This document shows positions 39,856 to 49,109 of a DNA stretch of 51,760 nt, piece by piece (the first letter of the stretch is position 1; the number at the start of each line of letters is the position of its first letter). A program made the translations under genes and the position numbers. The notes beneath the pieces were generated by a model. That model had not been told where the DNA came from. It saw only the letters and a program-made list of their open reading frames with translations, and did not search any database. Origin of the DNA: a virus; the IMG/VR virus record IMGVR_UViG_3300024423_000004, positions 1 through 51,760 of that record; one strand, given 5' to 3'.

Positions 39856-42284
39856 GACTTTCAAAAGCTACAAGTTTTATTTTAAATGAAGTAAATATTG
39901 TAGAATTTCTAGAATCCTTTGAAGGATTAGAATTTAAAAAGATAGGGAATAACATGAGGGCAATATGTCCCCTGCATGGAGATACTGATCCTTCTTTTAC
40001 TGTTTCTTTAGATAAAAATGTATGGCATTGTTTTGGATGTAAGGGTGGGGGATCTTTAATTTCTTTTGTAGAACAATTTCATTCTTTAAATAGAATTAAA
40101 GCTATTCATTATATTTTTGATCAATTAGAACTTAATGTAAATGATTATGTTGAATATACAGAATCAGAAAATATTCAAAATATTTTGGAATCAGCAACGC
40201 AATATTTTATACAAAAATCAACAAATAAAAAATTTAAAGATTATTTTCAGAAAAAAGAATTTAAAGACTTTAAATATTTAGAACAAGAGAAAATTGGTTA
40301 TTGTGATTCTGAAGCAAATTTACATGCATACTTATTAAGTAAGAATTATTCAAAAGAAGAAATATGGAATAGTAATTTATATGGAACTAAATTTAATAGT
40401 TCAATTGTTTTTCCTATTCGAAATATATATGGAATAATAAGATACTTCCAATGCAGGCAATTAGATAATAAGGATGCAAAATATATTTCAGATAAGGAAG
40501 ATGCTTTATTAGTTGGTGCTCATTCTCTTAAAAAAGATGATTATGTTATTCTTGTAGAAGGATATGCAGATTATTTGGCTTTGAATCATAAAAATTATAA
40601 TGTTTTATGCATGAGGGGTCTAAAGGTAACTCAAGATTTAATAGACTTAATAAAATCTCATGAAATCAATAATGTTTATGTTTGGGTAGATGGAGATATT
40701 GCTGGATTTGATTATATCAAAACTTTGACGTATAATTATGTTGAATTATTTTCTAGTAATCATATGAATGGTTATACAATTTTTGTTGAAAATAGTGATC
40801 CAGATATTTTAGTTAATACTAATATTAATGTAGAATTTTTATTGGAAGGTAGTTTGTTGCTTCCTCTGCATTTTTTAGAAAATAAATATAAAGGGATAAA
40901 TGAAGATGATAAGTATAAATTTATAGATTTTGCTAGGGATTTATGTAAGGGTTATGATTATTTTACTATTAGTCAAATTATCAAATATTTATCAAACTTA
41001 ACGGAAATTGATAAAATTATTATTGAAGATAGGTTTTTATCCCTTAGTAAATCTAAATTTGCAAATTTTGAACTTGAAAAAGATATAATTGCTTCTATAT
41101 TATATGATAATAATTTAATATATCAATATAAAATTGATGAAGAATGGTTTGCATTCAAATCTTCAAGATATTTATTTAAATTAATTCAACTAGAAAAAGT
41201 TAATATTGTTAACATAAAAACTATTGCAGATCAGTGGTGTCATGGATTTATTGATTCATTACCTTCTTATAATTCGAATTTATTAGAGGAAAAATTTAAT
41301 CTATTAAAAGAAATTAGAGATAAAAGGTATTTACATGATATAGGTAAAAAAGTCATGCTCATGAGTGATTCACACGATGAATGTTTATCATATATTAATG
41401 AGTCTTTAATTAATATCTATCAGAATAAAAATGAAAATGTAGAAGATTTCTATGATTCGATGAAATCAGTAATTAATAAATTAGTTGATGGTCACAAGTA
41501 CATAGGCTATGATATAAGTAATAGATTTCCGATAATGAATCAAACATTATTTGGAATAGTTCCAGGTAAATTGATTCTTTTAATGGGTTGTACAGGACAT
41601 GGGAAGACTAATGTAGCTTTGAATTTGGCATCTACTCTTTCATATGATCAATCTTATAAAGGATTGTATTTTTGTGGAGAAATGCAAATAGATGAATTGA
41701 CAAAAAGATTTATTTCAATAAATTCTGGTGTATCGAATACTAAATTAAATACTAATAATTTAGATGATGATGACATGACTAAAATTTTTGATGTTGCTTC
41801 TTCATTTAATAGTGATAAATTAAAATTTCATTCAACTATGAAATTTGATAAAATCATAAATCTTATAAAATATTCTAAAATAAAATATGATATTAATTAT
41901 GTTATTATTGATTATATGCAATTATTAGAACCTTCAAGGTCTATGCCTAGAATGGAAAAAACTTATCAATTAAAAGAAATGACTAGAATTTTAAAAACTA
42001 ATATCTGTCAAGAGTTAGATTTACCAGTTATAGTATTAGGTCAACTGAATGATGATGCTCTAAATGAAAGTATACCCTCTGCTAGAAATTCATCACAGTC
42101 TAAATTAATTCAAACTGATGCAGATATTACAATTGCATTGAGAATGAAGAATAAAAAAGAAAAGGATTTAGAACCAAATGGAGATATTATTTTTCATATT
42201 GATAAGGTCCGATATAATAGAGGGAAGAGGGTTTTACTTTTAGATTTTGATGATAATTCGCTTGTCATGAAAGAATCAATATAA
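39849..42284 (+). CDS. Fused DNA primase-helicase (DnaG-TOPRIM + DnaB-like)
   Basis: Domains in order: a CHC2 zinc domain with CPLHGDTDPSF and WHCFGCKGGG (residues ~40-70); a TOPRIM fold with VEGYADYLAL (~237) and VWVDGDIAG (~282); a DnaB N-like linker; and a DnaB/RecA-type helicase with Walker A MGCTGHGKT (~580), Walker B VIIDYMQLL (~695) and VIVLGQLN. This is the T7 gp4 plan, with primase and 5'-3' helicase in one chain. 811 aa. It would act at the fork with the Pol III alpha encoded downstream. Confidence 0.9.
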   Translation: MLRLSKATSFILNEVNIVEFLESFEGLEFKKIGNNMRAICPLHGDTDPSFTVSLDKNVWHCFGCKGGGSLISFVEQFHSLNRIKAIHYIFDQLELNVNDYVEYTESENIQNILESATQYFIQKSTNKKFKDYFQKKEFKDFKYLEQEKIGYCDSEANLHAYLLSKNYSKEEIWNSNLYGTKFNSSIVFPIRNIYGIIRYFQCRQLDNKDAKYISDKEDALLVGAHSLKKDDYVILVEGYADYLALNHKNYNVLCMRGLKVTQDLIDLIKSHEINNVYVWVDGDIAGFDYIKTLTYNYVELFSSNHMNGYTIFVENSDPDILVNTNINVEFLLEGSLLLPLHFLENKYKGINEDDKYKFIDFARDLCKGYDYFTISQIIKYLSNLTEIDKIIIEDRFLSLSKSKFANFELEKDIIASILYDNNLIYQYKIDEEWFAFKSSRYLFKLIQLEKVNIVNIKTIADQWCHGFIDSLPSYNSNLLEEKFNLLKEIRDKRYLHDIGKKVMLMSDSHDECLSYINESLINIYQNKNENVEDFYDSMKSVINKLVDGHKYIGYDISNRFPIMNQTLFGIVPGKLILLMGCTGHGKTNVALNLASTLSYDQSYKGLYFCGEMQIDELTKRFISINSGVSNTKLNTNNLDDDDMTKIFDVASSFNSDKLKFHSTMKFDKIINLIKYSKIKYDINYVIIDYMQLLEPSRSMPRMEKTYQLKEMTRILKTNICQELDLPVIVLGQLNDDALNESIPSARNSSQSKLIQTDADITIALRMKNKKEKDLEPNGDIIFHIDKVRYNRGKRVLLLDFDDNSLVMKESI

Positions 42285-42293
42285 AGAGGAAAA

Positions 42294-42779
42294 ATGTTAA
42301 AGAAAATAAATAATAAATTGAAAAAAGTCATTCATTCTTGGTTATTTACATATGATTATCATTTTATGATAGAGGAGAATGGAAGATTACCAATTAGAGC
42401 ATATAAAAATGATGCTGGATATGATCTTTTTATTTCGGAATCAATAAAAATAAAATCTAAACAAATGTCTAATATTGCAACGGGTGTTTCTTGTTTGGGG
42501 CATAGACCAGCTTGGATTCTCTTAACTGGAAGATCATCTACATTAATAAATCATGGTTTGATAGTCAATGAGGGTGTAATAGATGCAGATTATACAGGAG
42601 AATTATTTGTAAAAATTTATAATCCAACAGAACATGATGTATTTTTAAATAAGGGAATGAGAGTAGCACAAATAATTGTTATACCTCATACAAGTATAAA
42701 AATGGAAAAAGTAAAAAATCTAAATAATAAAAAGAAGAGTATTAGAGGGTCTAAGGGATTTGGGTCGTCTGGAAAATAA
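42294..42779 (+). CDS. dut: dUTPase (trimeric)
   Basis: All five trimeric-dUTPase motifs are present: NDAGYDLF, TGRSSTLINHG, GVIDADYTGE, RVAQIIVI and RGSKGFGSSGK. It turns dUTP into dUMP and pyrophosphate, keeping uracil out of DNA and giving dUMP for dTMP. The ~35-residue N-terminal extension is basic. 161 aa. Follows the primase-helicase by 9 nt with a GAGGA site. Confidence 0.92.
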   Translation: MLKKINNKLKKVIHSWLFTYDYHFMIEENGRLPIRAYKNDAGYDLFISESIKIKSKQMSNIATGVSCLGHRPAWILLTGRSSTLINHGLIVNEGVIDADYTGELFVKIYNPTEHDVFLNKGMRVAQIIVIPHTSIKMEKVKNLNNKKKSIRGSKGFGSSGK

Positions 42780-42780
42780 C

Positions 42781-43227
42781 ATGTTGAAATACAGATTAAA
42801 TGTACATATAAGAAGTAATAAATTAATAGTAAATAATTATATTTCTTTTATAGAAGAATATTATAAAAAACATAAACGGACTTCAGAAATTCATGTTGAT
42901 TCTTTAATATTAATATATAATCTTACTAAAAATGAAAAAATTTTTAATTGGATTTTAAAAGTTCATAGGGGTCTTTTAATAAAAATTACAAGATTTACAT
43001 ATAATAAATATAAAACTTTCTTATATAAAGAAGATTATAATGAAATGCTTTCCATGGTTATGGGTGAATTTTATAGAAGGATATTATTTTATGAAATTCC
43101 TCCTCGTGCACCTTTTTCTAAATATGTTAAATTATATATACGTAGATGGTTAAATTCATATACAAAATTGATAGTAAAGAAAAATAATCGATTTGTCCTT
43201 GAATGTGATAAAGAGGAAATGCAATGA
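42781..43227 (+). CDS. Sigma region-2-like protein (148 aa)
   Basis: The second half reads like sigma70 region 2: RGLLIKITRFTYNKY, then YKEDYNEMLSMVMGEFYRRI, then FSKYVKLYIRRWLNSYTK (core binding and -10 helices). There is no region 4, as in some minimal phage sigma factors. I use ATG 42781, 1 nt after the dUTPase stop, rather than an upstream TTG. It overlaps the polymerase gene by 4 nt. Probably directs late or middle transcription; alternatively a helical protein of similar pattern. Confidence 0.55.
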   Translation: MLKYRLNVHIRSNKLIVNNYISFIEEYYKKHKRTSEIHVDSLILIYNLTKNEKIFNWILKVHRGLLIKITRFTYNKYKTFLYKEDYNEMLSMVMGEFYRRILFYEIPPRAPFSKYVKLYIRRWLNSYTKLIVKKNNRFVLECDKEEMQ

Positions 43228-46214
43228 TAAATTTACATACAAAATCTGCAGGCGGTAATTTTGATTCTATATTAACTAATTCTGATCTCATATCAGAAGA
43301 TAAAATAATTACTGTTGTAGATTCAACTATGTTTAATGTTGTTTCTTTATACAAAAATTGTAAAGCAGCAAGTAAGAAGTTGGTATTTGGGTTAGATATT
43401 TGTACGGCTTTTGGTAATGTAGAATCATTAATTTCTATGTATGGGAAATTTTATGGTAAATTGACTTTAATTGCTAAAAATTATCAAGGATATCAGAATT
43501 TAGTAAAATTATCTACATATTCTTATTTGAAGGGTTTTTATCAAAAGCCTAGAATAGATTTAGAATTTTTATTAGAAAATAATGAAGGTTTAATTTGTTT
43601 GATTGATTCATTAAATTCTAATCTTGCCATGCATATTGAAAATGATAGTAAATTTGAAATGATGAAAGAATATAAAACTTTAAAGGGTATTTTTAAAGAA
43701 AAGTTACATTGGGTTTATTTTCTGAATGCAGAACCTACTGAAAAAGTAAAAACTTTTATACAAAATAATAATGAAAAAGTAATTGCTTCTAATATAGTAA
43801 AATATCAAAATCCAAATAATTTTGATTATTGGAAATATTTGATGTGTATTAACAACAATATTAATACAGGGGAATTTGATAATAATAATAAATCTTCTTA
43901 TTGTAAAAAAGAATTTAATGATTTTTATTATTGTATATGGTTATCAGAACATGCCATTATGAACTTATTTGATCTACTAGAAGAAGTAGAAGATTATAAT
44001 TTAGATCAAAAAGAATTGAAATTGCCAGATATGGGTATTCCAGATGAGGACTTTATAGAAAATTTATTTCGTAAATTAGAAGAATTTGGTTTAAATACAG
44101 AAAAATATATAGAAAGATTGAGTTATGAATTAGATACTATAATGAAATTTGGATATAAGGATTATTTTCTTTTAGTAAAAGATGTAGTTGATTATGCAAA
44201 TAGAGAATTATCTGGTTATCTTTCTGCAGGTCGAGGTAGTGTAGGTGGATGTTTAATAGCTTATCTTTTAGGAATTACAAGAATAAATCCAGTCAATCCT
44301 AAAGGTTTTGATATGGAAATACCTTTTGATAGATTTTTAAATTCTGGTAGAAAAGTAATGCCGGATATAGATTTGGATTTTTTACCTAGAGATCGTCCTT
44401 TAGTTATTCAATATTTGAAGGATAAATTTGGAAATGATTCTTGTAAAAATATGATGACTAAAGTTACATTTGGTGCACGGTCTTCTATAAGGGAAATTTG
44501 TAGAATATCTGGTAATTTAACATCAGAAATAGAAAGTATAATAAAGTCTTTTCCTTCAGACCAACATCTTAATTTAGATATATTAAAAGATACGGATATT
44601 TATAAGCAAAATGAAGATAATAAAATATTTATGGATATGTATAAAATAGCTGAAAAATTAGAGGGAATGCCACGTTCAATTGGTGTACATGCTTCAGGGA
44701 TCGCATTATCTGCATGTGATATGAAAGATAATGTACCTTTTTTCATTCATAATGGAAGAGAAGTCACCCAATATGATCAAAATTCATTAGATTATATGGG
44801 AGTTATAAAATTAGATATATTAGGTTTAAATGTTTTGCAGATAATGAGTGATTGCTTAGAATTAATTGAGCCTAACATGGACAAATTTGAATGGTTATCT
44901 GAAATATCATTAAATGATGATGGAGTTTTTAAATTTATCAATGATGGATTGATATCTGGAGTTTTTCAATGGGACACTTTTAACTATAAAAAAGTTATTG
45001 AAAATGTAAAACCAAATAGTTTTAAAGAATTAGTTGATCTAAATACATTAGGCAGAAGTGCTGCCTTATTATCAGGTTTAACGGACAAATATATAGCTAG
45101 AAAGAATGGATTAGAGAAAATTGAACCATTACATCCTAATTTGGATAATCTGATGAGTCAGACTTATGAATTACCTTTATATCAAGAACAGATTATGAAG
45201 ATTTTTATTGAATTGGCTGGTTTTAGTTTTTCTGAAGCAGATGATGTAAGGAAAGCAATAGGTAAAAAAATTCCAGAACTTATGAATCAGCAAATGAAAA
45301 AATTTAATGAAGGTTGTATTAAGAATAATATAACAACAAAAGAATCGGCAAAGATATGGTATATTATTGATAAATTTTCTAAATATACTTGGAATTTAGG
45401 TCATGCAATAGCTTATACAAGGATTTGTTATGAAACTGCGTATTTAGCATATCATTATCCAAAGGAATTTTATTGTGCCTGTATTAATAATTCAGGAGAT
45501 AAGAATGAAATTGGTAATTTTATATCTACTCTAAAAAAGAGAAAAATAAAAATAGATAGTTGTCATATAAATGTATCTCAAAAACGATATATTATAAAAG
45601 ATCAAATTGTTTATTCTGGTTTTACTGGATTAAAATTTTTTGGAGAAAAATCAATAGATAATTTTTTGAATATGAGGAGTACTGGATATGATTCTATAGA
45701 AGAATTATTTGAAAAAGTACCCAAAAAAACATTAAATGCAAGGGCAATAAAAGCATTATATTGTGGTGGTGCTTTTGATTCTTTGATAAAAATTGAAGAA
45801 GATTTAGAATTATTAGCAAAAAGGGCAAATCTAACTATAAGGGAATTAAGGTTATTGAATTTAAATCAATATAATATATGTGGTAGAATTACTGTAAATC
45901 CAGTACAAAAAATTGGAATTTTATTTTCTGACCATAAAACAAAATATAATAATTTAATTGATTTAAAAGATAATTTGACTGTTTTTACCATGGCATATAT
46001 AGTTGGATTAAGGGAGATATATACTAAAAATGGAAATAAAATGGCTTTTGGAACTTTAGAAGATCACACTGGTCGATATGAAATTGTTATATTTCCTTCA
46101 GTTTGGAAAAATACAAAAATTAAAATTGGGGATTTATGTGAAACTAAATTAAGATATGATAAAGGAATTATATGTGATTATATAAGGAAATTTGATATAG
46201 AAGAGGTAGAATGA
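43224..46214 (+). CDS. dnaE: DNA polymerase III alpha subunit (C-family, DnaE-like)
   Basis: This is the replicative polymerase. The N-terminal PHP domain is degenerate (NLHTKSAGG for the usual LHxHSxxS). Family C palm motifs are clear: LSAGRGSVGGCLIAYLLG, MPDIDLDF with two catalytic Asp (~390), and VIKLDILGLNVL with the third Asp (~530). Then YQEQIM and HAIAYTRI (fingers), a helix-hairpin region, and an OB domain (MAFGTLEDHTGRYEIV). It lacks its own exonuclease; the DnaQ-like gene at 49110 can supply proofreading. 996 aa, slightly shorter than bacterial DnaE. Confidence 0.92.
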   Translation: MINLHTKSAGGNFDSILTNSDLISEDKIITVVDSTMFNVVSLYKNCKAASKKLVFGLDICTAFGNVESLISMYGKFYGKLTLIAKNYQGYQNLVKLSTYSYLKGFYQKPRIDLEFLLENNEGLICLIDSLNSNLAMHIENDSKFEMMKEYKTLKGIFKEKLHWVYFLNAEPTEKVKTFIQNNNEKVIASNIVKYQNPNNFDYWKYLMCINNNINTGEFDNNNKSSYCKKEFNDFYYCIWLSEHAIMNLFDLLEEVEDYNLDQKELKLPDMGIPDEDFIENLFRKLEEFGLNTEKYIERLSYELDTIMKFGYKDYFLLVKDVVDYANRELSGYLSAGRGSVGGCLIAYLLGITRINPVNPKGFDMEIPFDRFLNSGRKVMPDIDLDFLPRDRPLVIQYLKDKFGNDSCKNMMTKVTFGARSSIREICRISGNLTSEIESIIKSFPSDQHLNLDILKDTDIYKQNEDNKIFMDMYKIAEKLEGMPRSIGVHASGIALSACDMKDNVPFFIHNGREVTQYDQNSLDYMGVIKLDILGLNVLQIMSDCLELIEPNMDKFEWLSEISLNDDGVFKFINDGLISGVFQWDTFNYKKVIENVKPNSFKELVDLNTLGRSAALLSGLTDKYIARKNGLEKIEPLHPNLDNLMSQTYELPLYQEQIMKIFIELAGFSFSEADDVRKAIGKKIPELMNQQMKKFNEGCIKNNITTKESAKIWYIIDKFSKYTWNLGHAIAYTRICYETAYLAYHYPKEFYCACINNSGDKNEIGNFISTLKKRKIKIDSCHINVSQKRYIIKDQIVYSGFTGLKFFGEKSIDNFLNMRSTGYDSIEELFEKVPKKTLNARAIKALYCGGAFDSLIKIEEDLELLAKRANLTIRELRLLNLNQYNICGRITVNPVQKIGILFSDHKTKYNNLIDLKDNLTVFTMAYIVGLREIYTKNGNKMAFGTLEDHTGRYEIVIFPSVWKNTKIKIGDLCETKLRYDKGIICDYIRKFDIEEVE

Positions 46215-46215
46215 T

Positions 46216-47121
46216 ATGTTAGAGCGATTTGTCTGTCCTGATATGAAAGAAATTAATATGAAAGATTGTTTAGAGAAATGCAGATTAAATAAGAGATGTT
46301 TAACAAAACCTACATTAATGGTATTGGCTAGAGTTAGACCTTGGAAAGGTATTCCATCAGTAACGCAATTATTGAATGGAACATATGAATCTTTTTTAAA
46401 GATAAAAGTAGCTTATGCAGAATCACCAGATCAGATGGCTTTTAGATTATATGGTACAGTTACACATGCCAATTTAGAAGAAGTAGAAGTAGATGAATCA
46501 TTGATGATAGAAATTTCTAATGTGGGATCAGATGGAATTTCTGGTACTTCTGATTTGGTAGAAAAGGAAGATAATTGGCATATTTTAACTGATTATAAAA
46601 CATCAGGTTCATTTAAAGTTGCTAAAGCATTAGGGGCATATGAAACATGGGGGGAGTCTAAAGATGAAGTTTATAAACAAAAAACTTATGTAACTTTTGA
46701 TGGAATGAAAGTGGCTAGAGAGAAAGGAAGTCCCAAAATAAAGAAGAAAATTAAATTTGATATAAAAAATCAAGATTGTAAAGATTGGATTTATCAATTA
46801 AATAAATATCGAATTGATCTTGAAGAAAATGGAACAAAGATTGACGAAATAAGAATACAGGCTATTGTTAGAGATGGTGGGACTATGATAGCTAGAAATC
46901 GTGGTTTAGATAGAAATATATATTTGATTCCTATACCTCATATAAAAGATGAAGAAATAAAAAGTTATTTTAAAAAGAAAAAAGAAAATCTTCTTAAAGC
47001 TTTAGAAATGGGGGATTGGAATGAAGAATGTTCTGAAGAAGAGACTTGGAATGGACTTAAATGTGAAAGGTATTGTTCAGTAAGTAAATTCTGTAAATTT
47101 AAGGAAAATATAAATGGATAA
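46216..47121 (+). CDS. RecB/Cas4-type PD-(D/E)XK nuclease with Fe-S cysteines
   Basis: The nuclease core has FRLYGTVTHANLEE (motif I helix), GISGTSDLVE (Asp), and ILTDYKTSG (D-x-K). One Cys cluster is at the N-terminus (CLEKCRLNKRC) and another at the C-terminus (CERYCSVSKFC), as in [4Fe-4S] nucleases of the Cas4/AddB group. It likely works as an exonuclease in replication or recombination with RecA and SSB. 301 aa, overlapping the HNH-like gene by 8 nt. Confidence 0.8.
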   Translation: MLERFVCPDMKEINMKDCLEKCRLNKRCLTKPTLMVLARVRPWKGIPSVTQLLNGTYESFLKIKVAYAESPDQMAFRLYGTVTHANLEEVEVDESLMIEISNVGSDGISGTSDLVEKEDNWHILTDYKTSGSFKVAKALGAYETWGESKDEVYKQKTYVTFDGMKVAREKGSPKIKKKIKFDIKNQDCKDWIYQLNKYRIDLEENGTKIDEIRIQAIVRDGGTMIARNRGLDRNIYLIPIPHIKDEEIKSYFKKKKENLLKALEMGDWNEECSEEETWNGLKCERYCSVSKFCKFKENING

Positions 47122-47515
47122 AGAAAAACTTAAGAAAATTTTTGGAATAGATCAAAAAGAACAGATTATAATAAAAAAAGTGTCCAATGGATTTAACATT
47201 AGATTAAAAAAACGGATTTTTTTAAAGAAAAAAGAAAAGGACAATTTTACTAAAATATTAATTGATGCAGGACAAGATCAATTTATATGTAAAAAGTGTG
47301 GAAAAGTAGGAAAATGCCATCCTCATCATATTATTTACAAATCAAAATGTATAAAAAATAGAGACCACTCAATGAATGGTATTTTCATTTGCTTTGACTG
47401 TCATATTGGAAATAATGGAATCCATTCTCATAAATGGAAAATTGAAGAAATTATTGATGGGAATGTTATAAAAAAAATAAAGAATATTGTAGGAATATAT
47501 GTAGATGAAGAATAG
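47114..47515 (+). CDS. HNH-like zinc protein (133 aa)
   Basis: CKKCGKVGKCHPHHIIYKS, then NGIFICFDCHIGNNGIHSHKW, is an HNH/zinc-finger arrangement: two CxxC pairs, the HH of the active site, and a final HS-HKW. The N-terminal 50 residues are basic. It could be a structure-specific or homing HNH enzyme. It is in an operon, without flanking intron signs. The next, damaged frame overlaps its end. Confidence 0.72.
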   Translation: MDKEKLKKIFGIDQKEQIIIKKVSNGFNIRLKKRIFLKKKEKDNFTKILIDAGQDQFICKKCGKVGKCHPHHIIYKSKCIKNRDHSMNGIFICFDCHIGNNGIHSHKWKIEEIIDGNVIKKIKNIVGIYVDEE

Positions 47516-47750
47516 AATTTGTAGTAAATGTAAATTAGAAAAGGAAATAGTAGAATTCACAAAGATAAAAGAAGAAGTCAAGGTACACGTGGTGTTTGTA
47601 AAAATGTTCAAATGGAATTTCTAAAATAAGATATATAAATGCAAGTGATGATATTTTGGAGGGTAGAAGAAAAAAAGTAAGAGAACTTTTGAAAAAATAG
47701 ATTTTGCAGAAGTTCTAATGGATGTTTTTGATGGTGTGAGGGTTAAATGA
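47505..47750 (+). pseudogene. Frameshifted zinc-finger gene (HNH-associated type)
   Basis: The 39-codon frame from 47505 begins ICSKCKLEKEIVEF, then loses sense. Reading on in other frames gives KDKRRSQGTRGVCK then MEFLK, INASDDILEGRRKKVRELL, and IDFAEVLMDVFDGVRVK ending TGA at 47748-47750, just before the next gene (47747). Together these make a typical short CxxC...C phage protein broken by at least three small indels near A-runs. It is either a true pseudogene or indel errors in the read data. Confidence 0.6.
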
Positions 47751-48130
47751 AAACACTTTATTATGGAAAAAAGCACGACGAAATAAAGTATAAAGATTAT
47801 GAGATTATACAAGATGAAGCCAGGGACAAAGGTGAGAATATACTATGTTACGAATACGAAATTGATCATAAACATGGAAGTCCTTGGTGTTCAGAGAATT
47901 TAGAAATTGATCCCGAATGTAGCCGTGAATGTAATGATTATAATCCTTGTAATGGTAAAAGCGGAAAATGTAGGAAACTCAAAAAAACTCTAAAAGAAAA
48001 TGGAAAGAAATTTGTAATAAAATATGATAATGAATATTTTTATGCGCTACTAAAAAAGAACAAAAAAGTCAAATATGGAAAACAAACGAAAAAAAGGCAC
48101 AATAAAAAGGAAAAATATAAGGGGGAATAA
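47747..48130 (+). CDS. Cys-rich hypothetical protein (127 aa)
   Basis: A charged protein with a central Cys cluster (GSPWCSENLEIDPECSREC, then CNGKSGKC) likely binding zinc, and a strongly basic Lys-rich C-terminus (YGKQTKKRHNKKEKYKG). Nucleic acid binding is plausible. It overlaps the pseudogene's last codon and abuts the RusA-like gene. No family recognised. Confidence 0.6.
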   Translation: MKTLYYGKKHDEIKYKDYEIIQDEARDKGENILCYEYEIDHKHGSPWCSENLEIDPECSRECNDYNPCNGKSGKCRKLKKTLKENGKKFVIKYDNEYFYALLKKNKKVKYGKQTKKRHNKKEKYKGE

Positions 48131-48661
48131 ATGAAAAGAAAAGATAACTATCCAACATTACCACATATAATATTTGGTCTGCTTGAAGAGGGTGGATTTT
48201 TTGTAACTTTACCTTTTAAGGGGATTTCATTAAATCAATATAGAAGGATGCATCATGGTCAAATTAAAAAAGAAAAATCATTATATAAGTCAATTTTAGA
48301 TGTAATTTTGATTTCTTCAATTAAGAAGAATTTTATTGGAGAATTTAATGAAGAAGGAGTAAAATTAAATTCATCACTTTTTAAAAATGAAATTGAAATT
48401 GAGTGGATTTTAAATTTTAAAGAAAAAAATACTCGTGATGTTTCAAATTATACACAAAAAATTGTACTCGATGCTATTGTAAAAACAAACATAATTGAAG
48501 ATGATAATTCTAAATATGTCTTGTCCGATAAAACAGTATTTGGTACTAAACAAATTGATAGTATTACTTGTATATTAATGGGTGAAATTGAAAATCATAA
48601 ATTTTTAAAGTATTTACCTAAAATTAAATATGAATATTTAAAAAAATCCTTGGAGGATTAA
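48131..48661 (+). CDS. RusA-like Holliday junction resolvase
   Basis: The family pattern is present: LPFKGISLNQYRRMHHG near the start, EIEWILNFKEKNTRDVSNYTQ then KIVLDAIVKTNIIEDDNSKYV, where Asp in RDVSNY, LDAI and EDDN are the catalytic acids. RusA resolves four-way junctions, useful before packaging. 176 aa, slightly longer than E. coli RusA (120). Confidence 0.78.
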   Translation: MKRKDNYPTLPHIIFGLLEEGGFFVTLPFKGISLNQYRRMHHGQIKKEKSLYKSILDVILISSIKKNFIGEFNEEGVKLNSSLFKNEIEIEWILNFKEKNTRDVSNYTQKIVLDAIVKTNIIEDDNSKYVLSDKTVFGTKQIDSITCILMGEIENHKFLKYLPKIKYEYLKKSLED

Positions 48662-49087
48662 GTGTTAGATAAAATAGTATATGTAGCAGGTGCCTTGAGG
48701 GGTAATTTTATAAGAAAATGGTTAAATTTTAAAAAGATACATAAAATTTGTAAAAAATTGTGGTCTAACAATATTATCAATTATTCTCCTCATAAAAATT
48801 CAGGGTGGTTTGATAATAAGAAAACAGATGAATTTATGTTAGCATCTAATATTGAATTATTAAAGCGGTGTGATATTTTATTTGTAGTGGATAATTGGAA
48901 AAAAAGTAGTGGCACTATGGGAGAACTCATTGAGGCTATTCGATCTGGTAAAAAAATATATTTTGATATTGATGATTTAATAGAAGACCTTAAATATAGG
49001 AGATTTGATAGATCATTAACAATTATAGAACAAGAAGAATTGTTAATAAAAATAAGGAAAATAAAAAATCATAGAAACATATATTAA
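48662..49087 (+). CDS. Nucleoside 2-deoxyribosyltransferase-like / DUF4406-type protein
   Basis: VYVAGALRGNFIRKWLNFKK (Rossmann-like start), then YSPHKNSGWFDNKKTDEFML, LKRCDILFVVDNWKKSSGTMGELIEAIRSGK place it in the NDT/DNPH1-like superfamily (DUF4406 group). Members cleave or swap bases on deoxynucleosides or deoxynucleoside monophosphates; the Glu in TMGELIEA corresponds to the acidic active-site region. It may adjust the dNTP pool, perhaps with PurZ. Starts GTG at 48661/62 context right after the RusA-like gene; 141 aa. Confidence 0.72.
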   Translation: MLDKIVYVAGALRGNFIRKWLNFKKIHKICKKLWSNNIINYSPHKNSGWFDNKKTDEFMLASNIELLKRCDILFVVDNWKKSSGTMGELIEAIRSGKKIYFDIDDLIEDLKYRRFDRSLTIIEQEELLIKIRKIKNHRNIY

Positions 49088-49109
49088 TAATATGGATAGG
49101 AGTATAGTA

